A stretch of 64,000 nt of DNA from GCA-016699835 sp964543905 (GCA_964543905.1 CAZIZO010000010.1:52799-116798); one strand, 5' to 3'. Shown: positions 8,104-16,642, counted from the stretch's first letter. Numbers and translations: made by a program. The notes: generated from the letters alone by a model not told the origin.

Positions 8104-8586
8104 CTAGTACGTCGTCTGGGTGCTGCCGCTCTGGCGGATGGCGTGGCCGGTGACGGTGATCACGGCCTGCTGCACCTCCTCGGACCCCTCGCCGGCCCCG
8201 CGCAGGCCGACCTCGATGGCGACGGCCTTCGCGTGGAGTTCGTGCGTGGTGGGTGCGTCGACCTTCACCCAGTTGCGGAACTGGGCGGAGAGGGCGCCGG
8301 CGACGGAGTGGACGCGGCCGACGGGGAGGCTGACGCCCCCGGAGAGTGCGTTGAAGCGCAGGCCGATCTCGTAGGTCCAGTCGATCGAGTGGACGTCCGA
8401 GTTGGAGACGCGGGGCTGCTCCTGGTGGGCGAGGGAGATCCCCATGGCGACGCCCTGCTCGGTCTTGGTCGCGGGCCGGTGCGGGGCGACGTAGGCCACG
8501 CCGGCGTTGACGGCGGTGCACGCGGCGCTGAGCTTCTCCTCAAGGGCCGCGTGGAGCCAGGCGAAGTTGAACTGGACGGCGGGCAT
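8104..8586 (-). CDS. Neck / tail terminator-like protein
   Basis: 160 aa. Not recognised by motif. It sits between neck candidates and the tail tube, where lambda-like phages carry the tail terminator (gpU-type, 130-160 aa). The start is placed at the ATG at 8586, where MPAVQFNFAWLHAALEEKL opens an amphipathic helix; the longer upstream reading is Pro-rich spacer sequence. No ribosome site is evident. Confidence 0.5.
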   Translation of the reverse strand: MPAVQFNFAWLHAALEEKLSAACTAVNAGVAYVAPHRPATKTEQGVAMGISLAHQEQPRVSNSDVHSIDWTYEIGLRFNALSGGVSLPVGRVHSVAGALSAQFRNWVKVDAPTTHELHAKAVAIEVGLRGAGEGSEEVQQAVITVTGHAIRQSGSTQTTY

Positions 8587-8636
8587 GGCTGGGGCAGGCG
8601 GCGGGGGTGGTGGGCGGTGGTGGGCTGGGGTCGGGC

Positions 8637-9008
8637 TCAGTTTGTGCGGGTCTCGCACTCGATGCGGATCATGCGGCCGCTGGCGATGGGCTCGACGCGG
8701 CGGATGAAGTACGTCTCGCTCCCGTCGGTCAGGTGGTCGTCGTGGTCGGGGGTGGCGACCAGGTCGGCCGTCGCGACGGTGTAGGTGGCGACGACGATCT
8801 TGGCCCTGGTGACGGGGTCGACGGTGACGCTCTTGCGGCCTCGGACCGCGTTGACGGTGGTGGAGGAGCTGGCGACGGTCGACTCGGCCATGGTCGCAAA
8901 GTCCATGGCCCCGAGCACGCGCGGCTTGATCGTGATGGAGACGCCCACGCCGGCGTCGGGGTCGACGACGACGTCGGCCATGTCGTTGACGAGGTCCGTC
9001 CAGGCCAT
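8637..9008 (-). CDS. Neck / head-tail connector candidate
   Basis: 123 aa. Not recognised; beta-rich, Val/Thr-rich. Two in-frame ATGs lie close together: 9014 overlaps the previous stop as ATGA, but 9008 has GGAGG at the better spacing of nine bases and is preferred. By position it may be a head-tail joining protein of the gpFII class (about 117 aa). That is an inference from order and size. Confidence 0.55.
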   Translation of the reverse strand: MAWTDLVNDMADVVVDPDAGVGVSITIKPRVLGAMDFATMAESTVASSSTTVNAVRGRKSVTVDPVTRAKIVVATYTVATADLVATPDHDDHLTDGSETYFIRRVEPIASGRMIRIECETRTN

Positions 9009-9010
9009 GA

Positions 9011-9622
9011 TCATCGGCCTCCGTACGGACGGGCGAGCATGCCGAACGCCGACTGCGAGCCCCGGTAGACGTAGAAGGCGCGGGCGTCGGCGGTGTAGGG
9101 AACTCGCATCTTCGCGATGGTGTTGTCCCCAGGGGAGTGGAGATACAGGTCCCGCCCGCTCTCCAGTTGCAGCAGGCTGGTCCACATCGCGGTCTTCGCC
9201 CCGACGGTCAGCGTGTCGGCGTACCGGATCGTGCCCGTGAGGCCAAGCTCCGCCTTCAGGGTGTTGCTCATGGTCTTCGTGCCGAGCGTCCACGCGATCG
9301 TCTGGAAGAGCGCCTCGTAGATGCACGCGTCCAGCTCCTGGTTCGATCGGCCGGCGACCTTCTCGACGAGGCCCATCTCCGGGATGGTGACGACGTCGTT
9401 CTCGGCGCCGGATCCAAACACGACCAGGTCGAGGGCGCGGAAGCGTTGCCCCTGGCCCTTGCCGATCACGATGAGCTGCGTGTCGTCGGGAGCCGTTCCC
9501 CAGCTCCGTTCGTTCCCGCCAGGAGCGCCGGCCCCGGTGGCTGTGCTGTGCACATACGCGGCGTCGTCCGCGCGGGCGAAGGGGATGGTTGGCACGGGGG
9601 ACCAGTCGGTGGACGCGGACAT
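9011..9622 (-). CDS. Structural protein of head/neck region, unknown
   Basis: 203 aa. Not recognised. Soluble, with an N-terminal Gly/Ala-rich segment. Start ATG at 9622 is directly adjacent to the TGA stop of the SGNH hydrolase gene, with GGAGG eight bases upstream inside that gene's end, so translation is probably coupled. A neck or adaptor role is inferred from its place between head and tail genes. Confidence 0.6.
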   Translation of the reverse strand: MSASTDWSPVPTIPFARADDAAYVHSTATGAGAPGGNERSWGTAPDDTQLIVIGKGQGQRFRALDLVVFGSGAENDVVTIPEMGLVEKVAGRSNQELDACIYEALFQTIAWTLGTKTMSNTLKAELGLTGTIRYADTLTVGAKTAMWTSLLQLESGRDLYLHSPGDNTIAKMRVPYTADARAFYVYRGSQSAFGMLARPYGGR

Positions 9623-11506
9623 TCAGAGGCCCTCCAGTTCAAAGATCGAGGACGGCGTTCCCAGCTCGGCGAGCATCTTGAGACGCCAGAACTCCTGATA
9701 CCCCATGGTGGAGGAGTGGATCATGTCGAGTTCGACGATCTCGCGACCGCTCGTGTGGCTGGGGGTTCCCGTGTCGTACGCCGTGGTGCCGAAGGCGCCC
9801 CGCGTGCATCCCGTCGGGTTGTTGCCGCTCTTCCCGGTCCACTTGAACGCCTCGCTGCCGATGCGCCCGACGCCGGACGTGCTGAGGCCGGCACCGGAGT
9901 TGATCGTGTCGCCAGCCGTGCTGGTGACGCCGGAGGCTGATAGCGTGGCCGTCGCGTTGATGTCGGCCCAGCGGTTGACCACCATGTCCCGCGCCGTGAT
10001 GGTCTCGCGTGGGTCCACCACTTCGAACAGGGCGCTGGGGCTGTGCGATCGAACCGCCGCGATCATGTCCCGATGGCGCTGCTCGCGCTGCGGGAGCGTC
10101 GAGACCACGCCCGCCGTGCTCGCCAACTCGTCGATCACGGGCATGGACGCCTTGAGGATGCGCTTGAAGTTCGCGGACGCTCCCCCCGCGGCAACCCATC
10201 GCGCCCTAAGCCAGTCGTCCCAGAAATGGTTGTTCGCGGCAAAGCCCGTCGGGGTGTACGAGAGATAGCCCTGGTAGCACCCGAAGCCGTCGCGCGGCTG
10301 TGCGGTTGTGCCGAACGTCTCGAACGTACAGCCCGTCAGCGTGTCGGTGCTTTTGCCCGTGTACGTGATGATCTCGCCCGCGGCGGTCTTGATGTGGCCG
10401 GACGTGTCGAAGTTTGCGCCCTGGCCCGCGTCAAGCGTGACCGTGCCCGCACCAACGTCGTGAGACACGATGGTCCCGGTGGCCTCCGCCGCCCACGACT
10501 CCTCGCCGTCGGGCACGAACGAGCAGATGTTGCCCGCCGAGCCCACGTCGTTGTGCATGAAGCAATCGAGCCACAAGCATCCGATCGCAAGGTCCGCGCC
10601 GCCAAGCCCGCCCGGAGTCACGTCGCCCTGGCAACCGCCGTACGAGTTGGCGTACGTCGGGTCGTTCAGGAGCAACATGCACTTGAAGTACGTCTCGATC
10701 GAGTTGGCGTAGTTCGCGGTGCTGAGCCCCTCCGCGATGTAGTCGTACAGGGCCTTGCCGCCGTGCGAGATGTGCTTGGATGCCCACCAGCCCTTCGGCG
10801 TGTCCTTGGCCGTGAGGGCGACGTAGAGGAAGAGGGCCGGACCACCGAGCCGGAGCCCGCTGTCGCCGATACAGAATGAAGCCCCGACGCCGGTTGCCGC
10901 CGTGGCCGTGATCTGCTCGCTCTCCATGTCCGTGCGCCGCAGCGTGCCCACGGTTCCGCTCGACGTGTTGACGCGCGTGCCCGCCGCCTGCCTGGTCCCA
11001 CTCTGCGACGCCGACACGTCCAGTGCCGATCCGCCCGAGATGACGGGCGTGTACCCGGTGTTGGCGTCCGTTGCGCCGCTGACCGCACGCGAGAACATCG
11101 ACGCCACCACCCGCCCATGCGCGTTGATGAACGATGCGTTCGCCGTCCAGTTCCAGTTCGTGCTGCTGATCGTCGTGCCCGCCGCAGCCAAGAGGCAGTG
11201 CTGATAGCCCGCCCAGCCGCTCGGGCACACGACGCCACCCAAGCACTCGGCATCGGCAGGAGCCGTTACCGCCCCGACGGCGGTGTTCCCCTGCCGCTTG
11301 ATCGCCCACAGGTAGTTCATCCCGGACGCGGAGACGTTCATCCCGCCAAGGCCGCCGATGCACGGCGCGTGGGCCTTGGCCTGCTCCAAGAACGCGCCCC
11401 ACTCGCCGAACCCGTTGCCCCGGTTGAACGTGGAATCGCCACCGCCCGTGAAGACGTATCGCCGCCCGTTGGTCTTGATGTCATGGAAGACTTGTGCGAG
11501 GATCAT
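9623..11506 (-). CDS. SGNH/GDSL-like hydrolase with duplicated beta domain, virion-associated?
   Basis: 627 aa. Near the N-terminus GGGDST matches the block I GDS nucleophile motif of SGNH hydrolases; near the C-terminus LDMIHSSTMGY matches the block V DxxH motif (Asp and His of the triad). Between them, two copies of a beta-strand module end in ITYTGKSTDTLTGCT...FGTTA and FKWTGKSGNNPTGCT...FGTTA. SGNH enzymes usually remove acyl groups from sugars. It lies, unusually, between the capsid gene and the neck genes, so it may be a capsid- or neck-displayed esterase or a late-acquired gene. No clear ribosome site precedes the ATG. Confidence 0.6.
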   Translation of the reverse strand: MILAQVFHDIKTNGRRYVFTGGGDSTFNRGNGFGEWGAFLEQAKAHAPCIGGLGGMNVSASGMNYLWAIKRQGNTAVGAVTAPADAECLGGVVCPSGWAGYQHCLLAAAGTTISSTNWNWTANASFINAHGRVVASMFSRAVSGATDANTGYTPVISGGSALDVSASQSGTRQAAGTRVNTSSGTVGTLRRTDMESEQITATAATGVGASFCIGDSGLRLGGPALFLYVALTAKDTPKGWWASKHISHGGKALYDYIAEGLSTANYANSIETYFKCMLLLNDPTYANSYGGCQGDVTPGGLGGADLAIGCLWLDCFMHNDVGSAGNICSFVPDGEESWAAEATGTIVSHDVGAGTVTLDAGQGANFDTSGHIKTAAGEIITYTGKSTDTLTGCTFETFGTTAQPRDGFGCYQGYLSYTPTGFAANNHFWDDWLRARWVAAGGASANFKRILKASMPVIDELASTAGVVSTLPQREQRHRDMIAAVRSHSPSALFEVVDPRETITARDMVVNRWADINATATLSASGVTSTAGDTINSGAGLSTSGVGRIGSEAFKWTGKSGNNPTGCTRGAFGTTAYDTGTPSHTSGREIVELDMIHSSTMGYQEFWRLKMLAELGTPSSIFELEGL

Positions 11507-11544
11507 GGGGAGTTCGCTGTGACGGGCTCGCGATCCCGCCAGCG

Positions 11545-11586
11545 CCCGGCCCCCGGAGTTGGGGGTTGGAGTGTCGGGGGGCCGGG
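11545..11586 (-). promoter_or_regulatory. GC-only RNA hairpin downstream of the major capsid gene
   Basis: CCCGGCCCCCG and CGGGGGGCCGGG form an inverted repeat of about 11 base pairs with one bulged base and a loop of about 19, in the 141-base gap after the capsid gene. There is no T run after it on the transcribed strand, so it is not a standard terminator. It could stabilise capsid mRNA or attenuate downstream expression. Confidence 0.5.
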
Positions 11587-11647
11587 GCCTGCTGGGGGTC
11601 GCGTGGTGGGACGGGGTCGCGTGAGAGGACGGACGCCTGTGGGCGGC

Positions 11648-12610
11648 TTAGACGCCGCCCATCAGGTAGCCGTAGCGGTTGCCGAAGAACTTCTCCTGGG
11701 TCTGCCGGCGGACCTGGAAGATGTCGGTCTCGCGGACGTCGTCGCGGACCTGCTTCACCCGGAGGCGGCCGCCCCACTTGTTCCAGGCGAAGATGCGGCC
11801 GACCTGGGGCGTCGGGTAGAGGGGGGTGTTGTCCCCGTTGGCGGTGTAGCCGAGCCAGGCGTAGCCGGTGCCCCACAGGCCCGAGAGGCTGGCCGTGAGC
11901 CCCTTGTCGGCCGTGTTGTACGTGTTGAGGCCGGCCACGAGGAGCTTGGCGACGCCAAAGTAGGCGGCGAGCGCCGGCAGGGGGATGAGCTGGCCCCGCT
12001 CGGCGACGCTGAGATACCGCTCCTTGATGCGGTCCTGGTTGCACAGGTCGAGGTAGGTCTTGAGGTGGATGACGAGCGTGTTGGGAAGGCCGCCGACCTT
12101 GTCGTGGAGGACGCGCATGCCCGTCGCGACGTCGGCCAGGGGCGTGCCACTCGAGCTGCTCCAGGCGTTCGAGACGCTCACGCCGGTCGTACCCGACAGC
12201 GGGAAGTTGGTCGTGTTGTAGATGATCTGGGCAACGCGGTACTCCTGGCGGGCCATGAGGATGTCCGCGGTGCGCATCGCGACGACGGCCTCGCCGTCCT
12301 GGCCGGCCTGCTCCATGCGGGCCCGGTCCAGGTCGTGCAGGCGCCCGTCAAAGCCGCGGGGCTTGGTGGCGTAGCTGTCCTCCTCGAGCTCCCAGTCCTC
12401 GCTGTTGGCCCCGCCCTTGACGCTCATCGTGTCGTCGGGGAGGGCGGCGGTCGCGTTCACGCTGAGCTTCTTGAAGGTGTTCTGTTCGTCCGCGACGTCG
12501 TAGAACGGCATCACCTGTTCGGCGATGTACCCGTTGGGGTCGCGGTAGTGCTGCACGAGGAAGTCGGCCAGGTCGCCGCGGAGGGCGGCGCCAGAAGGCA
12601 TCATGGGCAT
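11648..12610 (-). CDS. Major capsid protein (lambda gpE type, HK97 fold)
   Basis: 320 aa, the usual length for gpE-type capsids (330-350). It opens with MPMMPSGAALRGDLADFLV and contains the family-like features of an early helix, a conserved Arg/Glu-rich spine helix region (LHDLDRARMEQAGQDGEAVV) and a P-domain centre with LVIHLKTYLDL. It follows the decoration gene in the lambda order protease-scaffold, decoration, capsid. Start ATG at 12610 has GGAG upstream. Identification is from context plus overall resemblance; confidence is good because no other gene in the module fits. Confidence 0.85.
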   Translation of the reverse strand: MPMMPSGAALRGDLADFLVQHYRDPNGYIAEQVMPFYDVADEQNTFKKLSVNATAALPDDTMSVKGGANSEDWELEEDSYATKPRGFDGRLHDLDRARMEQAGQDGEAVVAMRTADILMARQEYRVAQIIYNTTNFPLSGTTGVSVSNAWSSSSGTPLADVATGMRVLHDKVGGLPNTLVIHLKTYLDLCNQDRIKERYLSVAERGQLIPLPALAAYFGVAKLLVAGLNTYNTADKGLTASLSGLWGTGYAWLGYTANGDNTPLYPTPQVGRIFAWNKWGGRLRVKQVRDDVRETDIFQVRRQTQEKFFGNRYGYLMGGV

Positions 12611-12611
12611 G

Positions 12612-12695
12612 GAAAACTACTCCGGGGGTGGCGGGTGGGTGGGGAAGGGCTGGGGGATGACGGGGTGGGTGGCGTCGAGCGTCGCGGGGGGTGCC
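12612..12695 (+). other. G-tract intergenic segment between decoration and capsid genes
   Basis: Plus strand shows repeated GGG/GGGG/GGGGG runs separated by one to three bases; the phage mRNA is C-rich and G-poor. Same type of spacer as at 2.34, 7.53, 8.06, 8.59 and 13.07 kb. Confidence 0.45.
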
Positions 12696-12696
12696 C

Positions 12697-13062
12697 TTAG
12701 CGGTGGGCGACGACCTCGACCTGGGCGTTGGCGGCGCTGACGACCTCGAGGTTGTACGCCTTGACGGTCCCGCTGCTGGCGTCGTCGAGCTGGCCGTCGT
12801 TGGCGCTATACAGGGCGGTGTTGATCGCGGCGACGCTCGAGGCGACGCTCACGGTAAAGGTGCCGGGCGAGTTCCAGAGCTTCACGCACACTGGATCGCC
12901 GCTGGCGGCCCGGTCCTGGGTGACGCCGATCGAGGCCTCGCCGGCGTCGGCGTAGACGACCTGGCCGGGGGTGGTGTGGGGCTTGACGCAGCGGAAGGGC
13001 TCGAGGGCTTCGCCGGCGATGAAGCTCTTGAAGCCGGTCTCATTTTGCTGTCCGGTGGGCAT
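12697..13062 (-). CDS. Head decoration / capsid cement protein (DUF2190-like)
   Basis: 121 aa, small and beta-rich, with the pattern 'PFRCVKPHTTPGQVVYADAG', 'SIGVTQDRAASGDPVCV' and a repeated Gly/Ser-rich C-terminal half, typical of DUF2190-type cement proteins that sit on the capsid surface. It lies between the protease/scaffold gene and the capsid gene exactly as lambda gpD does. Start ATG with GGAG ten bases upstream. Confidence 0.7.
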   Translation of the reverse strand: MPTGQQNETGFKSFIAGEALEPFRCVKPHTTPGQVVYADAGEASIGVTQDRAASGDPVCVKLWNSPGTFTVSVASSVAAINTALYSANDGQLDDASSGTVKAYNLEVVSAANAQVEVVAHR

Positions 13063-13072
13063 GGGAAAACGT

Positions 13073-13153
13073 CTCCGTGGGTGGGGTGGAGTGGGTCAGG
13101 GGTGCGGGATGGGTGGCGGGGGCTGGGGCGGGCGTGATGGGCGCGGGAGGGGC
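13073..13153 (+). other. G-tract intergenic segment after the scaffold gene
   Basis: Gap between the protease/scaffold stop and the decoration gene, again a chain of G runs on the plus strand (C-rich mRNA). No terminator or promoter is visible. Confidence 0.45.
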
Positions 13154-13708
13154 TTACTCGGCGCTCACGGCGGTCGCCATGGGATCGGCGCTGGTCGCGG
13201 TCGTGCGATGCTTGGCGAAATCGGCCCGCAGCTTGGGAAAGCGGCGGGCGGCCTCGTGCCAGGCCGTCGCGTAGTCGCACTTCATTTCGCCGCGGACCTG
13301 CGCGACGGCGGCGTTGAAGTCGGCGGGCCCGGCGCCGCCGGTCCCGGAAGGGGCCAGGGGCGTCACGCCGGTGACGGCGGGGAGCTTCTTCCGGGTCTCA
13401 ATGGTGGTCTGGGCCGTGGCCAGCTGTGCCCTGAGTTCGGCGGCGTAGGCGGCGTGCGCCTGCACGAGTGTCATCTTCCCGGCCATGGCCTTCGTGACAA
13501 AGGCCGGGTCGTCCTTGCCGAAAGCCTCGTTCAGCTCCTCGAACGTGGCGGGCGTCGGGGTCGTGGGGGTCTTGGCGGCGAGCTCGGCCTGCAGCTTGGT
13601 CGCGGCGTCGGCCTCGATCTTGGCGACGAGCTCGGGGTTGCTGGCCTTAAGGGCCTCGAGCGTGAGGGGGCGAGCTTCGGGGGTGGGCGTGGGGGCTGGG
13701 GTGCTCAT
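13154..13708 (-). CDS. Capsid scaffold from internal in-frame start (lambda Nu3 analogue)
   Basis: 184 aa, in the same frame as the 3' part of the protease gene. The ATG at 13708 has AGGAG five bases upstream, a much better site than chance, inside the coding sequence. The product starts with a Thr/Pro-rich segment, then is helical, Ala/Lys/Glu-rich (KIEADAATKLQAELAAK; RAQLATAQTTIETRKK), as scaffolds are. Nested scaffold starts within S49 protease genes are established in lambda (C/Nu3); here it is inferred from the ribosome site and composition. Confidence 0.7.
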   Translation of the reverse strand: MSTPAPTPTPEARPLTLEALKASNPELVAKIEADAATKLQAELAAKTPTTPTPATFEELNEAFGKDDPAFVTKAMAGKMTLVQAHAAYAAELRAQLATAQTTIETRKKLPAVTGVTPLAPSGTGGAGPADFNAAVAQVRGEMKCDYATAWHEAARRFPKLRADFAKHRTTATSADPMATAVSAE

Positions 13709-14677
13709 GCGTGCTCCTGATGGCGTGGGGCTGGTGGGGGTCGGGTTGGCGGGTGCGGGCGTGCGGCGCGGAACGACCGAGCCGGCCCGACTGGTGGAGA
13801 GGTCGTCGAGGAAGCGGAGGGCAAAGTCGTCGAAGGTGGCGACCTCGTCGGCGAGCCCGGCCTCGACGGCGAGGGCGCCGGCGAACATGCGGGCCTCCAG
13901 GGCGAGGATGGCGTCGGGCGTCAATCCGCGGGCGGGGGCGAGCTGGGCGAGGATGGGGGTGAGGAGCTGCCTCGCGTTGGCCCGGACGACCTCGGCCTCG
14001 GCGGGGTCGATGGGGAGCCCAAAGGTCCCGAGCTGCTTGGCCTTGCCGACGGAGGTGTCGATCACGCCGACGCCGTCCTGGGCGAGTTCCTGGCTGTGGT
14101 CGTAGAGGACGCCGAAGGTGCTGCCGACGCTGCCCACCATGCCGCTGGGCGTGATGGCGAGGCGCTGGGCCAATCCGGCGACCATGTAGGCCTTGGAGGC
14201 GAGGACGTCGTGGGCGATGGCGCGGGTGGGCTTCTTGGCCACGAGCTGGGCCATGAGGGCCATGAGGTCGGAGGTCCCAAAGGCGCTCCCGCCGGGTGAG
14301 TGGCCGTCGAGCAGCACGCCCTTCACCCCGGGGCTGTCGAGGCAGAATCGCACGGCCCGGGCGAGGTCGGCGTCGGCCTGGAAGATTCCGGACATCGAGT
14401 AGGGGGCCGAGTAGTCGAGGTAGCCGTCGAGGGTGAGGACGGCCATGGAGCCCACGAGGGTGAGGCAGCGCAGATCGGGCCGGGGCTCGACGGCGATCAT
14501 CCCGGCGAGCTGGGGCCTAGCGCGGTCCGGCGTGCGGTCCTGGGCGCGGGCCGGGGCGCCGTCCATGGCGGCCCGGCCGCGCGTGGTCATCAGGCGGGCC
14601 TCGGCGGTGGGTGGCTCCCACCCCAGGCCCATCGCCATGAAGTGCAGGGCCTCCGTGCTGTTCGGGGTTCGGCTCAT
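13154..14677 (-). CDS. Prohead protease (S49, lambda gpC-like) fused to scaffold
   Basis: 507 aa. Residues about 60-300 are an S49/ClpP-fold protease: DGHSPGGSAFG (oxyanion loop), LASKAYMVAG (the SxxAY region holding the probable nucleophile Ser) and GMVGSVGSTFGVLYDHS. After a Pro-rich linker near residue 310 the C-terminal third is a helical scaffold that is also made separately from the internal start at 13708. It matures the prohead by digesting the scaffold. ATGA overlap with the portal gene at 14674-14677. Confidence 0.85.
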   Translation of the reverse strand: MSRTPNSTEALHFMAMGLGWEPPTAEARLMTTRGRAAMDGAPARAQDRTPDRARPQLAGMIAVEPRPDLRCLTLVGSMAVLTLDGYLDYSAPYSMSGIFQADADLARAVRFCLDSPGVKGVLLDGHSPGGSAFGTSDLMALMAQLVAKKPTRAIAHDVLASKAYMVAGLAQRLAITPSGMVGSVGSTFGVLYDHSQELAQDGVGVIDTSVGKAKQLGTFGLPIDPAEAEVVRANARQLLTPILAQLAPARGLTPDAILALEARMFAGALAVEAGLADEVATFDDFALRFLDDLSTSRAGSVVPRRTPAPANPTPTSPTPSGARMSTPAPTPTPEARPLTLEALKASNPELVAKIEADAATKLQAELAAKTPTTPTPATFEELNEAFGKDDPAFVTKAMAGKMTLVQAHAAYAAELRAQLATAQTTIETRKKLPAVTGVTPLAPSGTGGAGPADFNAAVAQVRGEMKCDYATAWHEAARRFPKLRADFAKHRTTATSADPMATAVSAE

Positions 14678-16344
14678 GGCGTGGTGGTGGCGGGCGTGCC
14701 GGTGGTGGCCGCGGGGTCGGGCGTGATGGGCGTGGCCGACGTTGGAGTGGGTGGCGTGGTGCCCGGCCGGGTCGCCCCGGGCATGTCGGCGGGTGCGACG
14801 CCGGCCTCGATCTCGCGTTCGAGCTCGACCTTCCTGGCCCGGACCACCTCGATGTGGTTCTCGGCGAGGCCGATGCTCTCGATGGCGTTCTGGCGAGTTG
14901 TGAAGTTGAGGTCGACGGCCTTGCCCATCGCCTCGATCTCCATCATGAGGTCGACGACGGGGGGCCTGGGGAACATGACGTGCACCTTGTCCCAGTCGTC
15001 TCGGAACGAGATGAGGCCCAGGTTCATCCACTCGGCGACCTTGCGGCGGTAGACGCGCTTCTCGATCGCGGCCTTCTCGGCCTGGTCGAAGTCGATCCCG
15101 CGGGCGAAGGTCGAAAGAACGCCCCGCATGTTGCTGAAGCTCATCTGCTGGGCGTCGAAAAGGGCGATCGCCAGCGGCAGGCAGAAGTCCGCGCCCAGGA
15201 GCTGGATGAGCGTGAGGACGAAGTCCTTGAAGTTCGTGGTGGGGAACTCGGGCTTCATCTGCGAGACCTTGTGCCCGGGCTTGGTGATGTAGGCCCGCCC
15301 GCCCCCCAGCTCGACCTCGTAGGGGGACTGCGAGGTCTCGCGGTCGGGCTGGTCGGTGATGGCGCGGCGGAGGGTGTCGACGAGGTCCTGGGGCCGGCTG
15401 TCCTCGATGATGAGGTTCATCCACGTCGCGGTGTTGGCGGCGAAGGCCGTGTCCTCGATGTACGCGAGGAGGAGGTCCATGACCTTGAGGCCGCGCTGGA
15501 GCCGCGGCTCACCCCGCACCTGGCCGGCGCGGAGGAGCTTGGGGTTGGGGAAGTAGATGACGTTCGTCGCGGGGATCCTGCGGGATGTCATCCCCAGGGC
15601 CTGGCCCCCCATGGTCCAGTCGGTGAAGTGGTAGTGGGTGGCGAGGCCCCCGGCGGTCATCTCGAGGCCGGCGACGATCGCCGTGCCGTTCGTGATGGCC
15701 TTGACGTCGAGCCCGGAGGGGAGGCCCAGGCGCTCGGCCTCGATCATCTGGTAGCTGCCCAGGCCGTTCTCGTCGACGGTCTCGATCATGCACCCGTCGC
15801 CGCAGACGTCCCAGACGCGGGTCACCTCGCGCTGGTCCTTGATGCGGTTGGAGCGGCCGTCGATGTTGGGGCGGCCCAGGGTCTCGTAGTCCTCGCCCTG
15901 CATGAAGCGGCGGTAGAGGTCGCGGACCTCGTCGTTCCACTTCTCGTCCTGGGTCTTGGGGTTGACGATGGGGCCGTCGCCGTCGACAAAGTCGATGTGC
16001 CGCTGCACGAGGGCGCCGGCGACGAGGTTGTTGCGCTCGCAGTCCTGGCACTCGCGTCGCATGATGTCGCGCGTGTTCAGGTCCAGGACGGCCTGGGCGC
16101 TCGCCTTGGGTGGAAGGGTTCGGCTCGCGCTCGTGCGTGTGCGGCCCTTGCCGCTCTGGTAGCCCCCCAGGGAGAAGGAGGCCCCGGACACCGCGTGCGT
16201 CAGGGCGCTGGACGCCCGCAGGCGTAGGCTCGCGAGGCGGGCCTTGGCCTTGGCCTCGGCGATCGAGGCCCTGGCCTGCTCCAGGCGCGCACGCTCCTCG
16301 AGCCGCTCGACCGAGATCGGTTCTGGGGTTCGCCGGCGGGCCAT
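14674..16344 (-). CDS. Portal protein (lambda gpB family)
   Basis: 556 aa, close to lambda gpB (533). It shows the family opening after a basic N-terminus (a conserved segment with 'RDIMRRECQDCERNNLVAG') followed by the VDGDGP region and a long alpha/beta body with 'GEPRLQRGLKVMDLL' and 'LLGADFCLPLAIALFDAQQMSFSN', typical of this portal group. The C-terminus is Thr/Pro-rich. It forms the twelve-subunit ring through which DNA enters and leaves. A (GT)6 stretch precedes the ATG and there is no clear ribosome site. Confidence 0.9.
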   Translation of the reverse strand: MARRRTPEPISVERLEERARLEQARASIAEAKAKARLASLRLRASSALTHAVSGASFSLGGYQSGKGRTRTSASRTLPPKASAQAVLDLNTRDIMRRECQDCERNNLVAGALVQRHIDFVDGDGPIVNPKTQDEKWNDEVRDLYRRFMQGEDYETLGRPNIDGRSNRIKDQREVTRVWDVCGDGCMIETVDENGLGSYQMIEAERLGLPSGLDVKAITNGTAIVAGLEMTAGGLATHYHFTDWTMGGQALGMTSRRIPATNVIYFPNPKLLRAGQVRGEPRLQRGLKVMDLLLAYIEDTAFAANTATWMNLIIEDSRPQDLVDTLRRAITDQPDRETSQSPYEVELGGGRAYITKPGHKVSQMKPEFPTTNFKDFVLTLIQLLGADFCLPLAIALFDAQQMSFSNMRGVLSTFARGIDFDQAEKAAIEKRVYRRKVAEWMNLGLISFRDDWDKVHVMFPRPPVVDLMMEIEAMGKAVDLNFTTRQNAIESIGLAENHIEVVRARKVELEREIEAGVAPADMPGATRPGTTPPTPTSATPITPDPAATTGTPATTTP

Positions 16345-16393
16345 GGTGTGTGTGTGTGTGGGCGAGGGTTGGTGGCGGGGGAGACGCTGGTGA

Positions 16394-16642
16394 TCAATCC
16401 CGCGAGCGGCGGATCTTCATGAATCCGCCGCCGGCGATGCTGCCGTTGGACGATTCGCGTCGTTCGATCTCGGCCTCGAGGTCGGTGAGGCGCTGGAGGA
16501 GGCTGGCCCGGTCGACCGACTGCCCTTCGGCGGAGACGTTGGGGCCGGTCTGCAGGGTGACTTCGGCGTGGTGGAGCTTGAGCGCCGCGAGCTGCTCGGC
16601 GGCGGTGGCCTTGCGGGCCCAATCGGAGTAGGCGTAGGCCAT
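16394..16642 (-). CDS. gpW-like head-completion / DUF6148-like small protein
   Basis: 82 aa, helical, with the pattern 'AAEQLAALKLHHAEVTLQTG' then 'SVDRASLLQRLTDLEAEIERRE', as in the short gpW/DUF6148 proteins encoded between the large terminase and the portal. These add to the portal to stabilise packaged DNA or bridge to the tail. The ATG overlaps the previous TAA stop by one base (TAATG). Only the helical pattern and location support the call. Confidence 0.65.
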   Translation of the reverse strand: MAYAYSDWARKATAAEQLAALKLHHAEVTLQTGPNVSAEGQSVDRASLLQRLTDLEAEIERRESSNGSIAGGGFMKIRRSRD

